DNA of 64,000 nt from Viscum album (Eukaryota > Streptophyta > Magnoliopsida > Santalales > Viscaceae), in assembly GCA_963277665.1 (NCBI GenBank), contig OY728136.1, forward strand, positions 1,973,146,576 through 1,973,210,575. The letters are read 5' to 3'. This document shows, piece by piece, positions 11,804 to 25,332 of the stretch. The first letter of the stretch is position 1. Every line of letters starts with the position of its first letter. The notes beneath the pieces were generated by a model that did no database searches, had not been told where the DNA came from, and saw only the letters and a list, made by a program, of their open reading frames with translations. The translations under genes were made by a program, and so were the position numbers.

Positions 11804-13185
11804 ACTATAAGGCCCCAGCCTTAAACCATACTTAATCTTGAGTTATTACAAGATTACACGTTGAGGATATTTTCAGGTTTAGAGTTTTAGAGAATTAGAT
11901 CATAAAACATGCATTACATTCCACATATAAACAAAGTGGTTACATAAAGATAGTATTTTTCATTCCCATCAATGAAAACACATTTAAAATAAAACATGGA
12001 TTATTTCTTGACACATCCTTGACTCTATCATCTTATCATGTACCTTTCCCTTGACCTGTGAAAAACATTTCAAAAACTTGGGATGAGCATAAAAACTCAG
12101 TATGGGTTATAAAAAAATCATGGAAAGGAAACATGAGTTCATATATACATAAGAATGAAATCATACTTTACCCATAAAACATAGGCACTTTAACATACCT
12201 CATAAGATCATGAATAAATCATAGAAATCATAAGACATAAAGGTAATTTGAGGCATTCATAACATTCTTACGTAGGGAGTAACCATCTTGGTTACGTTTG
12301 GAATACCCATCACAGTATATTCCCTAAAATCTCTTCGGAGAAACCCTAATGTTTCACTCCTTCGCGTTACCCAATGCATTGGAGAGCTATAACGGGCTCA
12401 CCCGCCCTTAGTTTATCACGGAACCACTCGTCTTCATAATAATGCCCAAGAACTATAACATAATCATATCACATAAAACATGCATAGAGGAAATATAAAA
12501 TTTACACATTTCAATCACGAGATATCAATACAACACATTGATATAATAAAAACATTATGAAAACCATTTTCAATACCAAAGTAAAACATGGTATTTATTT
12601 TTCTTTTAAAAAAAGAAGGTATGGCTTGTAGGGGAAGCCGAAACTCAAATAACGGTTACGACGGCAGAGAAGTCGTTTTCGCCGCATACGTACGATAAAA
12701 ACATACCCTTTTGTCATTTAGTAAACGCTTCATATAAAAAATATTCCTTTTGAATTAACGTAAAAGTAAAAGGGGTTTATACACCAAATAAAAGAAAGTT
12801 GTGTATAAAATAAAATATGCCTCAACGAAAGGAGATTGAGACGAAGTCCAATACCTCGGGTCCGACTTGACTCGATCATTCTTTAACGTCCTGAATAATA
12901 AACTTGAGTTAATTTATAATTGATTAAGAACCTTTTTAATGTTCATTATTCCTTTTATATCACTTATTGCCATGTTATAAACATTATGTAACCATTTAAG
13001 TTAATAATGTTTGTTTTGTCAATATTTGGTTCTTAAGTCGAAAGTGGATTTCTTACAATTACATGTTGTTCGTGGGGTCAAAAGTTCTTTATATCCAGAA
13101 TGAAATTCCTGATTTCGATATCATATATATAATATATATCCAGCATATACATGTATTTATAATATTACATAATCATTTAGAGGTA

Positions 13186-13252
13186 AGAAATGAAATGCAC
13201 CGTTCATGGAGACGGTAAGCCGTACGTACGCACGAACGCTACTTTCATTTCT
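13186..13252 (-). repeat. 67-bp inverted-repeat hairpin (array unit 4)
   Basis: Same structure as at 6583. One arm has cacgaacg for catgaacg, which weakens one base pair. Confidence 0.85.
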
Positions 13253-13393
13253 TTGTCATATTAATGGAATTAAAACTAAATGAGAGGTATTTAAATTTTA
13301 ATTCCAGAATTATATTCATCATTTAGATATATCATTAATTACATATATCCATTATATACATGTTCTTTTAATAGTACATTACATTTGGGGATA

Positions 13394-13460
13394 AGAAATG
13401 AAATGCACCGTTCATAGAGACGGTAAGCCGTACGTACGCATGAACGCTACTTTCATTTCT
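13394..13460 (-). repeat. 67-bp inverted-repeat hairpin (array unit 3)
   Basis: 208 bp from its neighbour. The arm reads gttcatag for gttcatgg. Length unchanged. Confidence 0.85.
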
Positions 13461-14160
13461 ATCTCATACTTTAATTGAAAGAAATAATAATGATATAGAG
13501 GTATATAATAATTCCAGTATAACATCATATATAATAACATTAAATTCATCCCTTATACGTCCCACGAATGGCATTAACGAATCACATCACTTTGAGGGGG
13601 CGGTAGTCCGCACTTCCTTAAATGAAGATATCGTGTTTACCCATAATGGAAACCATAACGGTATGCCATAAATGAAAAATACAGAAGCTTAAGGAAAGAA
13701 TAACCATATTATATATCATATATAAAAATAGTGACATCATAATGGCCACCTTTGAAGGTGTTAAATGAGTATTGAACAATAATCGTTTCGGGAGGCAGAA
13801 TTTTTCCATCCACGGAAACCGTATGTTCTTTAACCATGTGATGTAGTTGTGTGAGAGTTTAGCTTGAATAAATCTTATAACAACATCCTTGTATATTGAA
13901 GATACTGGTGTTGTTACAAAAGAAGTAAATAAAAAGAATTTATGGGGTTGGAGAAGCAAACTAAAACAAATGAACAAGAGAGAATGAATTACCGTTAAAA
14001 GTGTAACTACTTTTGATTTGAGCCTAAAGGCTTCCTTTGAAAGGATTCTGCCCAAAGTGAATCCTCTAGGATGAGAAGAGGGATTTGGAGAGAGTAAATG
14101 GTCAGGGTTTAGCCGAGCCAAAGGCTTGAGGAGTGTGTGAAATGAGGTAGAGGTGGGGGC

Positions 14161-14168
14161 CTTTTATA
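14161..14168 (-). promoter_or_regulatory. LTR TATA box
   Basis: TATAAAAG on the minus strand in the conserved C-rich context. Confidence 0.7.
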
Positions 14169-16063
14169 AGAGGAGAGGAGGGGCACTTTTGGAATGTAAA
14201 GAAATATTACTTTATTTGAAAATGTGTTTCGGTTTTAAAAGGTCCCACATTGATATAATTCGTGGATAAGGTAATAAGGGTTCGAAATCCACCCATCCAA
14301 TAAGTTTTGGACATGTGTAGTTCATAGATTTTATATTATCTTTCCATTTTATTTAAATCGTCGAATAATGATGTCATCGATGTATCATTATTATGTCATA
14401 AATAATTTAATTTATTTAATGTCTAAAAATTATAAAAAAACTACTATGATGTAGGAAATCTTTTTAGCTTTCCAATGACTATCTATAATAAAAAATATGA
14501 TCTTTATAACCCCATATAAAAATTGTTTTCGTAAAACATATGATGTTTGTGTCATTTTGACTTTTACATTAAATAAAAAGTTATTTATGTCATTTCCCAA
14601 CCAAAGTGTATCCATGGGGTCCCCAAGTTGACCCATGGCTTGTCTTGGTCGGCCATGACACAACCAATGAAGGTAGGACATGTTTCAAGCTCATCTTATT
14701 TTATTAAAGCATTATTTTTACCTTAAACTACACTAATTACCACTAATCGTGATTAATGAAAAAAAAGTTACTATTCACCAAAAAATTATTTTCATCCCAT
14801 TGAACCACATTTTACATACTAATGACAACCATGTATGTCGGATTTTCAAAATTCAATACACATTAGTGGTAAACTTTCATTTAACTGAAAAATCAGTTTG
14901 CTTGACTCTATCATCTTATCATGTACCTTTCCCTTGACCTATCAAAAACATTTCAAAAAATTGGGATGAGCATAAAAACTCGGTATGGGTAATAAAAAAA
15001 CATGGAAAGGAAACATGAGTTCATATATACATAATAATGAAATCATACTTTACCCATAAAACATAGGCACTTTAACATACCTCATAAAATCATGAATATA
15101 TCATAGAAATCATAAGACATAAAGGTAACTTGAGGCATTCATAACATTCTTACGTAGGGAGTAACCCTCTTGGTTACGTTTGGAATACCCATCACAGTAT
15201 ATTCCCTAAAATATCTTCGGAGAAACCTTAACGTTTCACTCCTTCACGTTACCCAATGCATTGGAGAGCTATATCGGGCTCACCCGCCCTTAGTTTATCA
15301 CGGAACCACCCGTCTTCATAATAATGCCCAAGAACCATAACATAATCATATCACATAAAACATGCATAAAGGAAACATAAAATTTCCACATTTCAATCAC
15401 AAGATATCAATACAACACATTTATCTAAAAACATTATGAAAACCATTTTCAATACCAAAATAAAAGAAAAGTAAAACATGGTATTTATTTTTCTTTTAAA
15501 AAGAAGGTATGGCTTGTAGAAGAAGCCGAAACTCAAATAACGGTCACGGCGGCGGAGAAGTCGTTGTCTCTGCATACGTACGACAAAAACATTGCCTTTT
15601 GTAGTTTAGTAAACGGTTCGTATAAAAAGATTCCTTTTGACTAAACATAAAAGTCAAAGTGGTTTATACACCGTATAAAAGAAAGTTGTGTATAAAATAA
15701 AATATGCCTCAACGAAAGGAGATTGAGACGAAGTCCCATACCTCGTATCCGACTTGACCTGACCGTTCTTTAATATCCTGAATAATAAACTTGAGTTAAT
15801 ATATACTTGCTTATGAACCTTTTTCAAGTTCATTATTCATTTTTTTACCATGTTATGAACATCATGTAATCATTTAAGTTAATAATGTTCATTTTGTCGG
15901 TATTTGGTTCTTACGTCAAAAATGGACTTCTTACACTTACATGTTGTTAATTTGGTCAAAGTTTTTTAATATCCAGAATGGTATTCATGATGTAGATATC
16001 ATATATGTCATATATATCCAGTACATACATGCATTTATAATATTACATATTCATTTAGAGGTA

Positions 16064-16130
16064 AGAAATGAAATGCACCGTTCATGGAGACGGTAAGCCG
16101 TACGTACGCATGAACGCTACTTCCATTTCT
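16064..16130 (-). repeat. 67-bp inverted-repeat hairpin (single form)
   Basis: The only hairpin in this LTR. Outer arm ttccatttct has one mismatch. Confidence 0.85.
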
Positions 16131-16829
16131 ATTTCATATTTTATGGAATGGAATCATAATGATATAAGAGTATATTATAATTACAGTATAATAACATATA
16201 TAATATCATTAACTTTATCCTTTACACATCCCACATATGGTATTAACGAATCAAATCACTTTCAGGGGGCGGTAGTCTGCACTTCCTAAAATGAAGATAT
16301 CTTGTTTACCCATAATGGAAACCATAAAGGTATTCCCAAAATGAAAACAACATAAGCTTAAGGAAACCATAAACATATTATATATCATATATAAAAATAG
16401 TGACATCATAATGGCCACCTTTGAAGGTGTTAAATGAGTATTGAACAATCATCGTTTCGGGAGGCAGAATTTCTCCATCCACAGAAACCGTATGTTCTTT
16501 AACCATTTTATGTAGTTGTGTGAGAATTTAGCTCAAATAAATCTTATAACAAAATCCTAGTATATTGAAGATACTGGTTTTGTTACAAAGGAAGTAAATA
16601 AAAAGAGTTTAGGGGGTTGGAGAAACAAAATAAAACAAATGAACATGAGAGAATGAATTACCTTAAAAAGTGTAACTCCTTTTGATTTGAGCCTAAAGGC
16701 TTCCTTTGAAAGGATTCTTCCCAAAGGGAATCCTCTAGGATGAGGAGAGGGATGTGGAGAGAGTAAATGGGCAGGGGTTGGCCGATCCAAAGGCTTTAGT
16801 AATGTGTGAAATGAGGTAGAGGTGGGGGC

Positions 16830-16837
16830 CTTTTATA
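16830..16837 (-). promoter_or_regulatory. LTR TATA box
   Basis: TATAAAAG on the minus strand in the conserved context. Confidence 0.7.
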
Positions 16838-17777
16838 AGAGGAGAGGAGGGGCACTTTTGGAAAGTAAAGAAATATTACATTATTTGAAAATGTGTTTCG
16901 GTTTTAAAAGGTCCCACATTGATAGAATTCGTTGATAAGGTGATAAGGGTTCTAAATCCACCCATCCAATAAGTTTTGGACATGTGTAGTTCATAGGTTT
17001 TACATTGTCTTTCCATTTTATTGAAATCGCCAAATAATGATGTCATCACTGCATCATTATTATGTCATAGATAATTTAATTTATTTAATGTCTAAAAATC
17101 AAAAAAAAAATACTATGATGTAGAAAATCGTTTTAGCTTTCCAATGACTATTTATAATCAAAAATATAATCTTTATAACCCCATGTAAAAATTGTTTTCG
17201 TAAAACATATTATGTTTGTGTCATTTTTACTTTTACATTAAATAAAAAGTTATTTATGTCATTTCAAATCCAAAATGTCTCCATGGGGTCCCCAAGTTGA
17301 CCCATGGCTTGTCTTGGTCGGCCATGACAGAACCAATAAGGTTGTGACATGTGTCTAGGTCATTTCATATTATTAAAGCATTATTTATACCTTAAACTAC
17401 ACTAATTACCACTAATCGCGATTAAAACGTAATAAGTTACTATTCACCACAAAATTATTTTAATCTCATTCAACCACATTTTACTTCTTAATGACAACCA
17501 TGTATGTCGGATTTTCTAAATTCAAAACACAATGATGGCGAAATTTCATTTAAACGGAAAATCAGTCTTTATAAGTACCACTTAGTGGTTTCACTATTCA
17601 TCAAAAATTGATGTTTTTCAGAAAATTACCAAAAATTCACCCTAAGCTATATTTGATATTCCGAATTCAAAAATGAAGTATATTTTACAGAATTAAAAAC
17701 ATATAAGTCACATTAATTAATTTAATAATTAATTCCCGCTGTCAGAGCAAATAGCGTGTTTTTATGAAACAATAAGT

Positions 17778-18536
17778 ATGTGACTAAATCCTTCAAATAT
17801 TTGGGTTTCAATCTTAGTTTAGTTTACTTTGAAGAATTTTATGGACAAATTGATTATAGAATGGTCCTCGTTGAACTTTGGGTTTTGTTGGACAAATTTT
17901 GGAGGTTAAGAATAGATTTTCTTTTAATAAAGGGTTATCCTTTTCTGGATTATCTGATCTTGTACTAACCTTTTTGGTTTTGGTTATGGTTAAGGTATAA
18001 AGATATGGGAAGTATATAGTTCTCTTTTGTGTATTAGGTGATTCTCTAGAAGTTGATTATAGTACTCTTAATGCGAACAAGTCTCCCTAAATACTCGTCT
18101 TTTGGAAAAAATATGAGTTTGATTAAGGAATCTAGTAAAAGTTGAAAGTCAACATTATAAGTGATTATGTTTCCTTATGAATAAATTCCTAAATAAAAAG
18201 TAACGTAAAGCAAAAATGTTGTCTATTAACTTTTCCTACTGGGGAATCGAATACCGTTTAACCCATCACAAGTTTGTGATTTTCTTGTGGTTAACTTTCT
18301 CCTAAACATGTTTTCTATCACTCTCCATCAGAACATGACCCTATGTTTTCTCCTCCATGTCCATATTTTCATACTTATAATCCTAGTATGGGTTAACTCG
18401 GGTGACCTCTGTGCTTGTCTTTCTTTATTTTAAAGTGATTGTTTTACCGACTCTTGTTCCAATGTGGGACGTTCAAGGATGTTTCCAAGCGCAATTTTAA
18501 AATTGCGAGGACGTAATTCCCAAAAGGGGGGAAGGA
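17778..18536 (+). repeat. internal fragment of a second LTR subfamily (plus)
   Basis: Non-LTR sequence ending in an 18-bp palindrome, a polypurine tract (aaaaggggggaagga) and the LTR start at 18537. Its last 150 bp recur at 25190-25332, and inverted at 24731-24890. The rest is single-copy in the window. A 62-codon open frame at 17780-17968 has no recognisable domain and I do not call it a gene. It is most likely the 3' end of a non-coding or lost internal region. Confidence 0.55.
18490..18507. repeat. perfect 18-bp palindrome upstream of the PPT
   Basis: CGCAATTTTAAAATTGCG, about 15 bp upstream of the polypurine tract. It is identical at 25286-25303, and has one mismatch at 24760-24777. Confidence 0.85.
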
Positions 18537-20068
18537 TGTAACACCCCAGGTAAATAAGGAATATGAAGTTTTCATATTTATCCATATTTGTGAATAAAAT
18601 ATAAATATGACTTTAAAGGGGACGCTATGCTCGATGGCGTACCCAACACGCAACAACAAGTTTCTTGTGAATCTTACGTTGCACTCTAATTACAAAATAA
18701 TATTATTTTAAATGGTAGTTAACATGTAGCCGTTGTAATGGAGGGAATGGATAGAAATAACTAAAATATGATTATATATGTTCTTAATTATTTTTACATT
18801 TATACAATAAAAGATAAAGGCTTAAAAATACGGAAAGAACTCAATTTTAGGCGTATATGCCCTAGTTTTCACAAAAGGTTCACTTATCACCTTTTGATGG
18901 AGAACCGTCATTAAATATAGTTTTGTTCACTCTTAAACATTCTTTTGGACCAAATAAAACTCTTATTAAGAATCGGGACATCAAAATTTACTTTGTGTAA
19001 ATTTTTGGTATCTTTCCGATAAAGTTCATTTTTTAATGAATAGTGTAAAATGTTGTATTTTAATTCAAATCAACTTTTTAATCTAATCATATAAATAAAT
19101 ATACAAGGATGTTGTTATAATATTTATTTGAGCTACACTCTCACACAACTACATCAAATGGTTAAAGAACATACGGTTTCCGTGGATGGCGAAATTCTGC
19201 CTCCCGAAACGATGATTGTTCAACACTCATTTAACACCTTCAAAGGTGGCCATTATGCTGTCACTATTTTTATATATGATATATAATATGTTTATGTTTT
19301 CCTTAAGCTTCTTTTTTTTCATTTTGGGCATACCATTATGGTTTCCATTATGGGTAAACACGATATCTTCATTTTAGGAAGTGCGGACTACCGCCCCCTC
19401 AAAGTGATTTGATTCGTTAAATACCATATGTGGGACATATAAAGGATGGAACTATGATATTATATATGATATTATACTGGAATTATAATATACCTTTATA
19501 TCATTATGATTCCATTCTATAAAATACGAAATAGAAATGAAAGTAGCGTTCATGCGTACGTACGGCTTACCGTCTCCATGAACGGTGCATTTCATTTCTT
19601 ACCTCTAAATGATTATGTAATGTTATAAATGCATGCATGTACTGGATATATATGACATATATGATATCTACATAATGAATACAATTCTGGATATAATAAA
19701 CATTTGGCCACACGAACAACATGTAATTGTAAGAAGTCCACTTTCGACTAAAGAACCAAATATCGGCAAAACAAATATTATTAACTTAAATGATTAAATA
19801 ATGTTTATGACATGGTAATAAGTGGTATAAAAGTAATAATGAACTTGAAAAAGGTTCTTAAGGAATTAGAAATTAACTCAAGTTTATTATTTAGGAGATT
19901 AAAGAACGATCGAGTCAAGTCGGACCCGAGGTAAGGGATCCTACTCCTCTCTTTCTTTTCAAGTACACACTTTTATGTCATTCCTTTTAAGGATCATATT
20001 TCTTGTTATTGGGATGATCATTTATATTACACTTACTGTAATTTTTATGTTCATGTGATGAGAGACAC
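18537..20068 (+). repeat. LTR of subfamily 2, promoter deleted (plus)
   Basis: Starts TGTAACACCCCAGG after a polypurine tract. Near 19100 U3 jumps straight to the downstream leader ('atacaaggatgttgtt'), so the TATA box and first exon are missing. It then carries the array and one hairpin. It breaks at 20068 inside the first TGATGAGA module, where minus-orientation U5 begins. Confidence 0.7.
19533..19599 (+). repeat. 67-bp inverted-repeat hairpin (single form)
   Basis: Perfect arms AGAAATGAAA/TTTCATTTCT and CGTTCATG/CATGAACG. Confidence 0.85.
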
Positions 20069-21229
20069 ATCAATGGAAACACATTTAAAATAAAACATGG
20101 TTAATTTCTTGACACATCCTTGACTCTATCATCTTATCATGTACCTTTCCCATGACCTGTGAAAAACATTTCAAAAACATGGGATTAGCATAAAAACTCA
20201 GTATGGGTTTAAAAAAACATGGAAATGAATCATGAGTTCATATAAACATAAGAATTAAATCATACTTTACCCATAAAACATAGGCACTTTAACATACCTC
20301 ATAAAATCATGAATAAATCATAGAAATCATAAGACATAAAGGTAACTTGAGGCATTCATAACATTCTTACGTAGGGAGTAACCCTCTTGGTTACGTTTGG
20401 AATACCCATCACAGTATATTCCCAAAAATCTCTTCGGAGAAACCTTAACGTTTCACTCCTTCGCGTTACCCAATGCATTGGAGAGCTATAACGGGCTCAC
20501 CCGCCCTTAGTTTATCACGGAACCACCCGTCTTCATAATAATGCCCAAGAACCATAACATAATCATATCACATAAAACATGCATAAAGGAAAGATAACAT
20601 TTCCACATTTCAATCACAATATAACATTTTAGGATATTGAAATAATGAATCCATTCAAAAAGAAACCATTTCCAAAACCATTTAAAAGATTTAATAAAGA
20701 GATTTTTGAATCAAAGTGTCCCATACCACCTTGAAGCTTTTAACATTTTAAACCATTAATATCCATATAAATAAATCCTTAAAACCATTTTGAAAACATG
20801 GATATTAATAAGAACAAATAATTAAAACATTTAAAACGTTATTTTTGTTAAAGGGATTTTACCAAAATTAGAGACACTTGAATACAATAATCGAGGAATA
20901 ACATTTTGTCAGAACTTTATAATATCATGAGAACAAAAGTATTTATGATATAATACTCCAAATGATAGTATATACACCATATAAGAGTGAATTGGTGCAT
21001 AACAACAATGAACCCTCAATAGAAATGTCAAATGTGATGAAATCCCTTATAAAGAAGGTATCCTTAAATTAAGGACAAATAAATCTCAAAAATATGTGTG
21101 AAAAATATATATACACCCAATATAAGTGGATATTAAGTGTAAAACAATAAAATTTCATTCACACATATTCAATGGATGACATATTCAATGAATACAAGTT
21201 GAACCCAAAGAAATCGAAATTGGGTTAAA

Positions 21230-21890
21230 AAGTTCCCTTGACAGCCTAACGGCATCACATCAAAATGAGTTGATGAGAGATAAAAAGTGTATCTCATCAC
21301 TTGGACATAAAATTTACATCAATAATGATGTATGAGAACATATCCCAACATAAAAATATGTAAATTAAAAGACCCAATAAAATAAGTCTTTTAAAAAAGA
21401 GGAGGGTGAATGGTTCCCTTACCGATTTGGGTATCTTTCAAAACATACACCCCATGAAAGAAGGACAATAGATCATTGATGTAAATACTCATAAACGAAA
21501 TTATATTACACAAAGAGTAGAATAATGGGCAGTACATACCCCACTCAATGGAATTTGTGGCAAATGTAGCATAAATCTCACGGGAATAAAAGTGAGATGA
21601 AAAATCCCTTACGAAAACTCAGCAGCCTAACGGCGCCACATAAAACCTCTTGAATATGGATTGATGAGATCAAATAGGGTATCTCATCACATTACAGTAA
21701 AATTTACAGAAAGAGGAATATAAAAGAACATCCCCCAACATTACAAAGAGGAAAAAGAAGTGACATAAAGGAGAGTACTTAAAAAGAAAGAGAGAGGTTA
21801 GATCTCTTACGAATGTTCGGCAGCCTAACGGCGCCACTCAAAACTTCCAAAATGGATTGATGAGAGAGAATAGGGTCTCTCATCACATGA
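21230..21890 (-). repeat. three hairpin modules (CAGCCTAACGGC + TGATGAGA stem)
   Basis: Three related modules lie at about 21230-21305, 21615-21695 and 21820-21895. Each has CAGCCTAACGGC on the plus strand, then a stem-loop closed by TGATGAGA and TCTCATCA. Loops differ between modules while the stems are kept. Between two modules, ATCTCAC and GTGAGAT form another stem. Confidence 0.75.
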
Positions 21891-22341
21891 ACATAAAAAT
21901 TACAGTAAGTGTAATATAAAAGATCATCCCAATAACAAGAAATATTAACTTTAAAAGGAATGACAAAAAAGTGTGGACTTAAAAAGAAAGAGAGGAGTAG
22001 GATCCCTTACCTCGGGTCCGACTTGACTCGATCATTCTTTAACGTCCTGAATAATAAACATGAGTTAATTTCTACTTCCTTAAGAACCTTTTTCAAGTTC
22101 ATTAATCCTTTTATATCACTTATTACCGTGTCCTAAACATTATGTAATCATTTAAGTTAATAATATTTGTTTTCCCGATATTTGGTTCTTAACTCGAATG
22201 TGGACTTCTTACAATTACATGTTGTTCATGTGGCCAAATGTTTATTATATCCATAATTGTATTCATGATGTAGATATCATATATGTCATATATATACAGT
22301 ACATGCATTCATTTATAACATTACATAATCATTTAGAGGTA

Positions 22342-22408
22342 AGAAATGAAATGCACCGTTCATGGAGACGGTAAGCCGTACGTACGCATGAACGCTACTT
22401 TTATTTCT
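22342..22408 (-). repeat. 67-bp inverted-repeat hairpin (single form)
   Basis: Right arm ttttatttct has one change; length unchanged. Confidence 0.85.
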
Positions 22409-23109
22409 ATTTCGTATTTTATAGAATGGAATAATAATGATATAAAGGTATTTTATAATTCCAGTATAATATAATATATAATATCATAGTTCCATCCTTT
22501 ATACGTCCCACATATGGTATTTAACGAATCAAATCACTGTGAGGGGGCGGTACTCCGCACTTCCTTAAACGAAGATATCGCGTTTACCCATAATGGAAAC
22601 CATAAAGGTATGCCCAAAATGAAAATAAAACAGAATCTTAAGTTAAACATAAACATATTATATATCATATATAAAAATAGTGACATCATAATGGCCACCT
22701 TTGAAGGTGTGAAATGAGTATTGAACAATCATCATTTCGGGAGGCAGAATTTCGCCATCCACAGAAACCGTATGTTCTTTAACCATTTGATGTAGTTGTG
22801 TGAGAGTGTAGCTCGAATAAATCTTATAACAACATCATATTATATTGAAGATACTGGTGTTGTTACAGAAGGTGTAAATAAAAACATTTTAGGGGGTTGG
22901 AGAAGCAAAATAAAACAAATGAACATGAGAGAATGAATTACCTTTAAAAGTGTAACTCCTTTTGATTTGAGCCTAAAGGCTTCCTTTGAAAGGATTCTGC
23001 CAAAAGGGAATCCTCTAGAATGAGGATAGGTATGTGGAGAGAGTAAATGGGCAGGTTTTGGCCGAGCCAAAGGCTTGAGGAGTGTGTTAAATGAGGTAGA
23101 GGTGGGGGC

Positions 23110-23117
23110 CTTTTATA
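23110..23117 (-). promoter_or_regulatory. LTR TATA box
   Basis: TATAAAAG on the minus strand in the conserved context. Confidence 0.7.
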
Positions 23118-24730
23118 AGAGGAGAGGAGGGGCACTTTTGGAAAGTAATGAAATATTACTTTATTTGAAAATGTGTTTCGGTTTCAAAAGGTCCCACATC
23201 GATATAATTCGTGGATAAGGTGATAAGGCTTCGAAATCCACTCATCCAATAAGTTTTGGACATGTGTATTTCATAGATTTTACATTATCTTTCCATTTTA
23301 TTTAAATCATCAAATAATGATGTCATCGCTGCATCATTATTATTTCATAAATAATTTAATTTATTTAATAAAAAAAATACTATGATGTAGGAAATCTTTT
23401 TATCTTTTCAATGAATATTTATAATCAAAAATATGACTTTTATAACCCCACTTAAAAATTGTTTTAGTAAAACATATCATGTTTGTGTCAATTTTACTTT
23501 TACATTAAATAAAATGTTATTTATGTCATTTCCCAACCAAAGTGGATCCATGGGGTCCCCAAGTTGACCCATGGCTTGTCTTGGTCGGCCATGACACAAC
23601 CAATGAGGGTAAGACATGTGTCAAGCTCATCTCATTTTATTAAAGCATTATTTTTACCTTAAACTCTGGTAATTACCACTAATCGCGATTAAAAACATAA
23701 TAAGTTACTATTCACCAAAAAAATATATTAATCTCATTGAACCACATTTTACTTCTTAATGACAACCATGTATGTCAGATTTTTGAAAATCAAAACACAA
23801 TGATGGAAAAATTTCATTTAAACGGAAAATCAGTTTTTATAAGTACCACTTAGTGGTTTCACTATTCATCAAAAATTGATGTTTTTCAGAAAAATCCCAA
23901 AAATTCACCCTAAGCTATATTTGATATTCTGAATTCAAAAATGAAGTCTGTTTTACAAAATTCAAAACATATAAGTCACATTAATTAATTTAATAATTAA
24001 TTCCCGTTGTCATGACAAATAGCGTGTTTTATGAAACAATAAGTATCAAAAGATTGACACTAGTTTAAGTCTGATTTCAAAGTGAAATTGATTCCAACGA
24101 CCACTATTGGATTTAATGGTAAAAATATTTTCTAATTTCACTTTAAAACCAACTCAAAATATAATCTAATCATATAAATAAATTATATTAAAAAGTGTTT
24201 TTGAATTAAAATACAACATTTTACACTATTCATTAAAAAAATGAACTTTATCGGAAAGATACCAAAAATTTACACAAAGTAAATTTTGATGTCCCGATTC
24301 TTAATAAGAGTTTTATTTGGTCCAAAAGAATTTTTAAGAGTGAACAAACTCTATTTAATGATGGTTCAACATCAAAAGGTGATAAGTGAACCTTTAGTGA
24401 AACTAGGGCATATACGCTTAAAATTGAATTCTTTCCGTATTTTAATCCTCTATCCTTTATTGGATAAATGTAAAAACATTTAAAAACATATATAATCATA
24501 TTTTAGTTATTTCTATCCATTCCCTCCATTACAACGGCTACATGTTAACTACCATTTAAAATAATATTATTTTATTATGAGAGTGCAGCGTAAGATTCCC
24601 AAGAAACTCGTTGTGGCGTGTTGGGTACGCCATTGAGCATAGCGTCCCCTTTAAAGTCATATTAATATTTTATTCACAAATGTGGATAAATATGAAAATG
24701 TCATATTCTTTATTTACTTGGGGTGTTACA

Positions 24731-25332
24731 TCCTTCCCCCCTTTTGGGAATTGTGTCCTCGCAATTTTAAAATTGTGCTTGGAAACATCCTTGAAAGCCC
24801 CACATCGGAACAAGAGTCGGTAAAACAATCACTTTAAAAATTAAGAAAGATAAGCATAGAGGTCACCCGAGTTAACCATATACTCTTTTATGTATTTTGG
24901 TATTGAAAATGGTTTTGAAAAAGGATTCTATTATGTCAATATATTTATGATATATTGTGATTGAAATGTGGAAATGTTATCATTCCTTTATATTCGTTTT
25001 ATGTTTTATTATTTTACACTGGTACTTGGACATTTTAACGGGTGGTTACGTTATAAACCATATGACGGGTGGTGTCGTGAATACCAGGACGGGTGGTTAC
25101 GTTATAACCTCCAATGCATTGGGTATGGAAGTCGGTCGTATGGCTATTCCATTAAGTATGTATGGAAATTGGCCGTATGGCTATTCCATTAACTCGGGTG
25201 ACCTCTGTAATTATCTTTATTTATTTTAAAGTGATTGTTTTACCGACTCTTGTTCCGATGTGGGACTTTCAAGGATGTTTCCAAGCGCAATTTTAAAATT
25301 GCGAGGACGCAATTCCCAAAAGGGGGGAAGGA
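24731..25332. repeat. inverted internal ends of subfamily 2 flanking a U5 piece
   Basis: 24731-24890 is the minus-strand version of the sequence upstream of the polypurine tract, and 25190-25332 is the plus-strand version. Between them lies about 300 bp of plus-strand U5 with GGTTA/TAACC hairpins and two units of the GGCCGTATGG repeat. The segment forms the centre of a large inverted LTR arrangement. Open frames here are incidental. Confidence 0.7.
25286..25303. repeat. perfect 18-bp palindrome upstream of the PPT
   Basis: CGCAATTTTAAAATTGCG, identical to 18490-18507, again about 15 bp before a polypurine tract and LTR start. Confidence 0.85.

Larger units (their letters stand above)
11806..14897 (-). 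repeat. 5' LTR of element I, truncated U3 (minus)
   Basis: Starts at TATAAGG next to the PBS. It has the U5 form with the GTAACC/GGTTAC hairpin (about 12265-12290), two 67-bp hairpins and a TATA box. It stops in U3 at 14897, where 'cagtttgcttga' joins the U5 of another minus-strand LTR ('ttgactctatcatc'). The shared 'cttga' at the join suggests recombination between LTRs. Its U5 differs from that of the partner 3' LTR (5088-8985), so the two LTRs of element I are not a simple pair. Confidence 0.75.
14898..17777 (-). repeat. LTR fragment, truncated at both ends (minus)
   Basis: A second minus-strand LTR directly follows the first. It lacks the last part of U5 on the left. On the right it ends in U3 at 'aataagta' (17777), where unrelated sequence begins. 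It has one 67-bp hairpin and one TATA box. The tandem arrangement of two partial LTRs is a mark of unequal recombination. Confidence 0.7.
20069..24730 (-). repeat. 4.7-kb LTR of subfamily 2 (minus)
   Basis: On the minus strand it starts TGTAACACCCCAAG at 24730 and runs through U3, TATA box, array with one hairpin, a 1.3-kb hairpin-module block (20640-22010) and a U5 of the GTAACC type. About 150 bp of the U5 end are missing at 20069. Even truncated it exceeds 4.6 kb. No gene is present. Confidence 0.75.

Noticed and set aside
17780..17968. Possible host gene in the unique internal fragment
   Set aside because: It has 62 codons, no domain and no splice or codon evidence, and it sits next to a polypurine tract of an LTR element.
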